DNA from: Desulfurellaceae bacterium bin18 | GTDB lineage: Bacteria > Desulfobacterota > Binatia > Bin18 | Length of the DNA: 64,000 bases | NCBI GenBank assembly: GCA_002238415.1 | Contig: MPMI01000008.1 | Coordinates: 1-64,000, forward strand | Direction of reading: 5' to 3' | Shown here: piece by piece, positions 59,676 through 64,000 of the stretch | Layout: every line of letters begins with the position of its first letter | Position numbering within the stretch: position 1 is the stretch's first letter | The notes under the pieces: model-generated | What the model saw: the letters and a program-made list of their open reading frames with translations, nothing else | Told to the model about the DNA's origin: nothing | Databases searched by the model: none | Made by a program: the position numbers and the translations under genes

Positions 59676-60308
59676 TCAGAATCGTCGCCCGCCGCCGCCG
59701 CCACCACCACCGCCAAACCGCCGTCGTTCCGGTGGACGGGCGGCGTTGACCTTCAGGATCCGACCCAGGACCTCTTGGCCGTTAAATTTCTCGATAATCG
59801 CGTCGGCCTCTTCTTTCGAGCCCATTTCGACAAAGGCGAAGCCCTTTGATTGCCCGGAGAAGCGGTCGGTGACAACGCTGACCGAACTGACCGTGCCGAC
59901 CTCGGCAAAGACTTTTTCCAGGTCGGTGTTGCCCGCGGAATAGGGCAGGTTGCCGACAAAGAGTCGCGTGCCGGATGGCTGACGGGGCGGTGAGGACGGT
60001 CGGCTCCCAACCGGGGAAGGTCTGCCACGCCCGCTATCCCGAATGGGCGAGGGGCCACCCCGGCCGGGTTTGACCTCGTTGACAGTGAGGGCCTGTCCCT
60101 CGACTTCTTTACCATTCAGGTCTGAGATGGCCGCCTGGGCGGCTTCTTCCGTCTCCATTTCGATGAAACCAAACCCCCGCGACAGACCGGTGGCCGGGTC
60201 GGTGATGAGTTCGGCGGACTGAAGGCTCCCAAATGGGGTGAATAAGTCTTCAAGTTCTGGAAAGCAGAGCACGGGGGGAAGATTACCAATGTACAGTTTG
60301 ACAGCCAA
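59676..60308 (-). CDS. RNA-binding protein with two RRM domains
   Basis: A 210-residue protein. RRM 1: RNP2 KLYIGNLP (4-11) and RNP1 RGFGFIEM (about 44-51). RRM 2: RNP2 RLFVGNLP (about 118-125) and RNP1 KGFAFVEM (about 158-165). A Pro/Ser/Arg-rich linker joins them and a run of Gly follows RRRFGGG at the C-terminus. Bacterial RRM proteins usually have one domain, are cold- or stress-linked and bind single-stranded RNA. ATG 60308; the 190-bp upstream region has an AT-rich core (60390-60420), likely holding its promoter. Confidence 0.93.
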   Translation of the reverse strand: MAVKLYIGNLPPVLCFPELEDLFTPFGSLQSAELITDPATGLSRGFGFIEMETEEAAQAAISDLNGKEVEGQALTVNEVKPGRGGPSPIRDSGRGRPSPVGSRPSSPPRQPSGTRLFVGNLPYSAGNTDLEKVFAEVGTVSSVSVVTDRFSGQSKGFAFVEMGSKEEADAIIEKFNGQEVLGRILKVNAARPPERRRFGGGGGGGGGRRF

Positions 60309-60496
60309 AAATATGTCTCCTCTCGTTCCGTTTCGCCTTATCCACCCTGTCTATTCTGAGGTGGGGATGGAAAGTAGCAAATTCTCTTTTTGATTACAAT
60401 AAAAGATGAAGAAGAGGGGAGACAGGAATTCATTGTTCCCCCAGCGGTGAGATGATAGCATTTTTATTTTAACCTGATACTCCGCTTTGGTACAAC

Positions 60497-61420
60497 ATGG
60501 ATATGCAAGCCTCGACCCATAGCTCGGCCCTGTCGGCGGTTATTCTGAGCGGTGGAAAAAGTTCGCGTATGGGCAGGCCGAAGGCGCTGCTGCCCTTTGA
60601 CGACAAGCCGCTCATCGCTCATCTGGTTGAGCGCCTGTCCCGACGCTTTGCCGATATCGTTGTGGTCGCCGCGCCGGACCAGACCCTGCCGTCCCTGCCG
60701 GTCACGCTGGTCCACGATGCCGTGGCCCATCAGGGGCCGGTCGGAGGCATATACTACGGCCTGCGAGCAATCCGCGGAACGGCGGCCTTTGTCACGTCGT
60801 GCGATGTGCCCTTTCTCCAGTTGTCCTTTATCGACTATCTCGTCTCGCAGCTTGATCATAACGGTCGTGGCTATGATGTGGTCGTTCCCGTTTGGCAAGA
60901 CCGGCTTCAGCCGCTGCACGCCGTGTATCGCCGGCGCGTCGTCCCCCATTTACAAGAACAGCTCGCCACCCAACGCCTCCGCCCGGTCTATTTGTATGAC
61001 ACCGTGCCAACCCGAAAAGTGTCGGCGGCGGAGATCAAACGCTTTGACCCCGAGGGGCTGAGTTTTCTCAATATGAACACCCAGGAAGACTATCAAGCCG
61101 CCCTGGCCCACTGGCGGACGTTGTCGGCGCCCATTTCCTGCACGGTTGAGTTATTCGGCGTTGCGCGCCTCACCGCACATACCCCACGCGTCCCGCTGGT
61201 CCTTTCGGCGGAGGCAACGCTCGGGGACGCGCTGACTGTCTTGGGAACGGAATGTCCCGCCCTCCTGGGTTCAGTGCTGTCTGCGGATGATGCGGGGTAC
61301 ACCAGCTTACGGAACGGATATACCTGCAATATCAATGGGAAAGACTTTGTTCGAGACGCACACACCCGTCTCCGGGCGGGTGACAGCCTGTTGATCTTGT
61401 CGAGCGATGCGGGCGGATAA
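60497..61420 (+). CDS. MobA-MoaD fusion (molybdenum cofactor guanylyltransferase plus sulfur carrier domain)
   Basis: A 307-residue two-domain protein. Residues about 13-205 are MobA: AVILSGGKSSRMGRPKALLP (about 14-33) for GTP binding and FVTSCDVPFLQ (about 97-107) for metal binding. Residues about 210-307 form a MoaD/ThiS-like ubiquitin fold ending SSDAGG, the free diglycine of sulfur carriers. MobA adds GMP to the pterin and MoaD supplies its sulfurs, so both jobs are on one chain. It is three bases upstream of an AOR gene and probably serves its cofactor. The diglycine end argues the domain is active. Confidence 0.88.
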   Translation: MDMQASTHSSALSAVILSGGKSSRMGRPKALLPFDDKPLIAHLVERLSRRFADIVVVAAPDQTLPSLPVTLVHDAVAHQGPVGGIYYGLRAIRGTAAFVTSCDVPFLQLSFIDYLVSQLDHNGRGYDVVVPVWQDRLQPLHAVYRRRVVPHLQEQLATQRLRPVYLYDTVPTRKVSAAEIKRFDPEGLSFLNMNTQEDYQAALAHWRTLSAPISCTVELFGVARLTAHTPRVPLVLSAEATLGDALTVLGTECPALLGSVLSADDAGYTSLRNGYTCNINGKDFVRDAHTRLRAGDSLLILSSDAGG

Positions 61421-61423
61421 ACC

Positions 61424-63226
61424 ATGTACGGATTCCACGGCCGTCTGCTGCGTATAGACCTCACGACGCAGTCGTACACCTGGCAGGATATCGAAGCGTC
61501 CCGTCTCCGGGCGGTGCTGGGCGGTGTGGGCCTGGGGGCGTCTTTGCTGTACGAGTACGCCCCCCCTCGCGTGGAGCCGTTCTCGGCCGATAATCCGCTC
61601 ATTTTCACCAGCGCTCCACTGGTCGGAACGGGCCTGACCACCACCGCCAAGTATGCCGTTGTCACCAAGTCGCCCCTGACCGGCTTTATTGCGGATTCCC
61701 TCTCTTCCAGTTTTTTTGCCCTGGAGCTCAAGCGGGTCGGGGCCGATGCGCTGGTGATTACCGGTGCGGCCGAACACCCTACCTATCTGCTGATAACGGA
61801 CACCGGAGTCGAGTTCCGAACGGCAGCCCATCTGGCGGGACTGAGCGCCCAGGAAACTGAAGAGCGTATCCGGTACGCGGTTCGCACGGCCCAGGGGGCG
61901 GAGGTCCGGGTGGCCGCCATCGGGCGGGCGGGGGAAAATCTCGTGCGGTTTGCGACCCTCAGCAATGAGGGCCGGCACGCCGGACGGGGTGGCGTCGGAG
62001 CGGTGTTCGGCGCCAAGAAACTCAAGGCCGTTGCCCTGCGGGGGCAGCGCCGGGTGGCAGTGGCCGATACAGAGGCGGTGGAAAAAATAGCCATCACATT
62101 ACGTGAGCGGAGTGTCGGGCCGCACACGGCAAAATACCGCGAGATTGGAACGGTGGCGAATCTGGCAGTCTTCGACCGGCTAGGCAGTCTGCCGACCTAT
62201 AATTTTCAGAACACTCCGTTCGCCCAGGCGGAAGCACTCAGCGGGGAATCTTTTATCACCAATGGTTTCAGTCAGACGCACGGCTGCGCCGCATGCACAA
62301 TTCGATGTGAGCGCCTCTTTCAATCCCTGAGCGGCGAGGCCCAACGACTTGAGTATGAAACCCTCTTTGCGTTGGGTCCGCTGTGCGGCATTGAGGAGCC
62401 GGACGCCGTGCTGCGGGCCGCCCGGCTGTGCGACCAGCACGGGCTGGACACCATTAGTACCGGCGGCACTCTCGCCTGGGCGGCGGAATGCGCGGACAAG
62501 GGTCTCTGGCCCGAGCTGCACGCGACGGGGCTGTCCTTTGGCAATGCGGAGGCAATGCTCGCCCTGATCCCGGACATTGCCCACAGACGAGGAGTGGGGG
62601 CGGTCCTGGCCGAGGGCTCACGGCGGGCGGCCACCCACATCGGGGCCGAAGCGGAGAGCTTCGCCATGCAGGTCAAAGGCATGGAGCTGCCGGGCTACGA
62701 GCCGCGCAGCCTCAAGACCATGGCGCTCGGTCTGGCGGTCAGTCCACGCGGGGCCTGCCATAACCGTTCGGGGGCGTATGAGGCGGACTTCTCGGGCCAA
62801 GTTGATCGTCTGCAAGCCGATGCCGGCCGTGGGGCGCTGGTTGCCGCGTCCGAAGACTTCTCCGCGGTCCTGGATTCCCTGATTGTGTGTAAGTTTTTAC
62901 GTAAGTGTTTCGATGATTTTTACGTCGAAGCAGCCCAGCTTATGAGCGCGGTAACGGGGTGGGATTACACCGCTGCCAATCTCATGCGGGTTGGCGAACG
63001 TATCAACACGCTCAAGAAATTGTTTAATATGCGCGAGGGCTGGCGGCCTGAGGACGACTGGCTGCCAGCCCGCCTCTTAACCGAGCCGTTGTCGAGTGGC
63101 GTTGTTCAGGGAGTGAGCCTGACCCCGGATGAGCTCCGCCTGATGATTCAAAGCTATTATGCCGCCCGAGGCTGGAACGAAGAGGGATTGGTCAGGGAGG
63201 AGAAAAAACGGGAATTAGGGCTCTGA
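61424..63226 (+). CDS. Aldehyde:ferredoxin oxidoreductase family protein
   Basis: A 600-residue tungsten- or molybdenum-pterin enzyme. LGGVGLGASLLYEY (about 31-44) opens the pterin-binding domain, SNEGRHAGRGGVGAVFGAKK (about 182-201) follows, HGCAACTIRCERLF (about 286-299) gives three of the four cluster Cys, and LIVCKFLRKCFDDF (about 486-499) the fourth. It oxidises aldehydes or aromatic acids with ferredoxin-like acceptors. It begins three bases after the MobA-MoaD gene, so cofactor supply and enzyme are coexpressed. The exact substrate is open. Confidence 0.92.
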   Translation: MYGFHGRLLRIDLTTQSYTWQDIEASRLRAVLGGVGLGASLLYEYAPPRVEPFSADNPLIFTSAPLVGTGLTTTAKYAVVTKSPLTGFIADSLSSSFFALELKRVGADALVITGAAEHPTYLLITDTGVEFRTAAHLAGLSAQETEERIRYAVRTAQGAEVRVAAIGRAGENLVRFATLSNEGRHAGRGGVGAVFGAKKLKAVALRGQRRVAVADTEAVEKIAITLRERSVGPHTAKYREIGTVANLAVFDRLGSLPTYNFQNTPFAQAEALSGESFITNGFSQTHGCAACTIRCERLFQSLSGEAQRLEYETLFALGPLCGIEEPDAVLRAARLCDQHGLDTISTGGTLAWAAECADKGLWPELHATGLSFGNAEAMLALIPDIAHRRGVGAVLAEGSRRAATHIGAEAESFAMQVKGMELPGYEPRSLKTMALGLAVSPRGACHNRSGAYEADFSGQVDRLQADAGRGALVAASEDFSAVLDSLIVCKFLRKCFDDFYVEAAQLMSAVTGWDYTAANLMRVGERINTLKKLFNMREGWRPEDDWLPARLLTEPLSSGVVQGVSLTPDELRLMIQSYYAARGWNEEGLVREEKKRELGL

Positions 63227-63231
63227 AGCCA

Positions 63232-63459
63232 ATGTCAAAGGCAGAAAGACTCAAGGAAGAAATCGGCTGGCTTAAAGTTGTTTTTGGTATTTTAGTTGCC
63301 ATTGATGTCTCCAGGATCGCGTGGCTCGCTCAGAATGTGAGCCGTCCAGCTTCCTTGCTCGTCTCGGTTTGTATTTTTGCGGTTGCCTGCGTTACTCTCG
63401 GGATTATATGGGTCAACCGTACTGCGTATCGAAAAATTGACGAACTGGAGGAACTGTAA
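63232..63459 (+). CDS. Small two-helix membrane protein
   Basis: A 75-residue protein: charged N-terminus (KAERLKEEIGWLK), hydrophobic VVFGILVAIDVSRIAWLAQ (about 15-33), hydrophobic LLVSVCIFAVACVTLGIIW (about 42-60), and charged end YRKIDELEEL. It starts 5 bp after AOR. Its stop overlaps the start of the next small gene (TAATG). Function unknown. Confidence 0.75.
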   Translation: MSKAERLKEEIGWLKVVFGILVAIDVSRIAWLAQNVSRPASLLVSVCIFAVACVTLGIIWVNRTAYRKIDELEEL

Positions 63460-63581
63460 TGGAATGGCTAGTCATTCTTGCCTTTGCGATTTTTCTGACC
63501 GGTCTCGGTATCGTGGTTCGCGATGCGATTTCTCATGCCCACAAATCATCCCCGCAGAAGCCTGAGAAACCAACCCAATAG
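63459..63581 (+). CDS. 40-residue single-helix membrane protein
   Basis: Reads MEWLVILAFAIFLTGLGIVV then RDAISHAHKSSPQKPEKPTQ. One membrane helix (about 4-20) and a polar, Lys/Pro-rich tail. It starts inside the stop of the preceding gene (TAATG) with GGAGGAACTG upstream, so the pair is translationally coupled. No family assigned. Confidence 0.7.
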   Translation: MEWLVILAFAIFLTGLGIVVRDAISHAHKSSPQKPEKPTQ

Positions 63582-63632
63582 TTGCGTGACCGAGCAAGAC
63601 GATTATTCACGGAGCCAAGGAGTGCACTCTTC

Positions 63633-64000
63633 ATGTACGAATCAAAAAATGTCTTAGGCGAAAAACTCCAGGTGTGCAGTTCGCGGCCGTTAACCGGTTT
63701 TTATCGGGACGGCTGCTGCAATACCGGCAGGGAAGACGTCGGCCTGCATACCGTATGTACCCAGGTCACCGAAGAATTTTTGGCCTTCTCCAAGGCAAAG
63801 GGCAACGACCTGAGCACGCCCCGCCCGGAGCTTGGCTTTGACGGACTCCAGCCCGGAGACTGTTGGTGTCTGTGTGCGCTGCGCTGGAAAGAAGCCTACG
63901 AGGCCGGGGCCCCACCCGTAGTGATACTGGCTTCTACCCACGAGGCGACCCTCGAACATATTCCCCTGGCGCTGCTGAAAGAACACGCCCGGGATCTGCA
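63633..64000 (+). CDS. DUF2237 family protein (partial, runs off the window)
   Basis: The visible 122 residues begin MYESKNVLGEKLQVCSSRPL and contain GFYRDGCCNTGREDVGLHTV (about 22-41), TPRPELGFDGLQPGDCWCLC (about 62-81) and ATLEHIPLALLKEHA. These are the DUF2237 signature with many conserved Cys. Function unknown, possibly metal binding. ATG 63633 with AAGGAG ten bases upstream. The last few residues lie past the window edge. Confidence 0.92.
   Translation, partial: MYESKNVLGEKLQVCSSRPLTGFYRDGCCNTGREDVGLHTVCTQVTEEFLAFSKAKGNDLSTPRPELGFDGLQPGDCWCLCALRWKEAYEAGAPPVVILASTHEATLEHIPLALLKEHARDL

Overview
The window is GC-rich bacterial chromosomal DNA coding densely on both strands. The mix suggests a Gram-negative, largely uncultured lineage of the Desulfobacterota / Tectomicrobia / Binatota kind: a DUF6178 protein, COG1033-type RND permeases, an Acidobacteria-type VWFA protein, a tungsten/molybdenum aldehyde oxidoreductase, IpdAB-like CoA-transferase subunits and several flavin or luciferase-like oxidoreductases. 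No rRNA or phylogenetic marker fixes the taxon, so this is inference.

Layout. 0-9.7 kb (minus strand): a xanthine-dehydrogenase/CO-dehydrogenase-type molybdenum hydroxylase operon. It has two tandem large-subunit paralogues with a MoaD-like gene between them, the [2Fe-2S] and FAD subunits, a MocA-like cytidylyltransferase, an XdhC-like protein and a luciferase-like oxidoreductase. 9.8-11.8 kb: a lipoate-ligase-like protein and a HEAT-repeat protein. 12.1-20.5 kb: three tandem RND permease paralogues, with an IS5-family transposase remnant between two of them. 20.6-44 kb: mostly metabolic genes (two SDRs, HxlR regulator, DUF6178, PEP-mutase family, cysteine-dioxygenase-like cupin, CoA-transferase pair, LLM oxidoreductase, esterase, HAD, class V aminotransferase, rhomboid, gamma-carbonic anhydrase, VWFA protein, beta-helix protein, EthD, amidohydrolase, Baeyer-Villiger monooxygenase, cupin). 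A 645-bp gene-poor stretch at 37.7-38.3 kb has the promoter and terminator of a probable small RNA. 44-53.5 kb: an accessory island with a DNA-phosphorothioation-associated methyltransferase-like protein, a phosphorothioated-DNA-dependent HNH endonuclease, several toxin-antitoxin modules or remnants, duplicated gene tails and transposon-end-like repeats; a tRNA-Thr(CGT) lies at its right side. 53.5-64 kb: housekeeping thiE, thiG, thiS, purH and purD, DUF1015, a double-RRM protein, a MobA-MoaD fusion upstream of an aldehyde:ferredoxin oxidoreductase, two tiny membrane proteins and DUF2237.

The most unusual signal is a family of at least nine ~52-bp palindromic elements (arms AAGAGTAAACGTGTCC and its complement). 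They lie between genes and also inside genes. Two are carried in frame inside proteins, three provide the C-terminus or stop codon of a protein, and one truncates a hydrolase. Paired changes in the two arms keep the palindrome. This resembles the behaviour of Rickettsia palindromic elements but the sequence is not one I recognise.

The other notable points are phosphorothioation-linked genes without dnd or ssp genes, the natural MobA-MoaD fusion beside AOR, and a ~210-nt orphan transcription unit at 38.06-38.27 kb.
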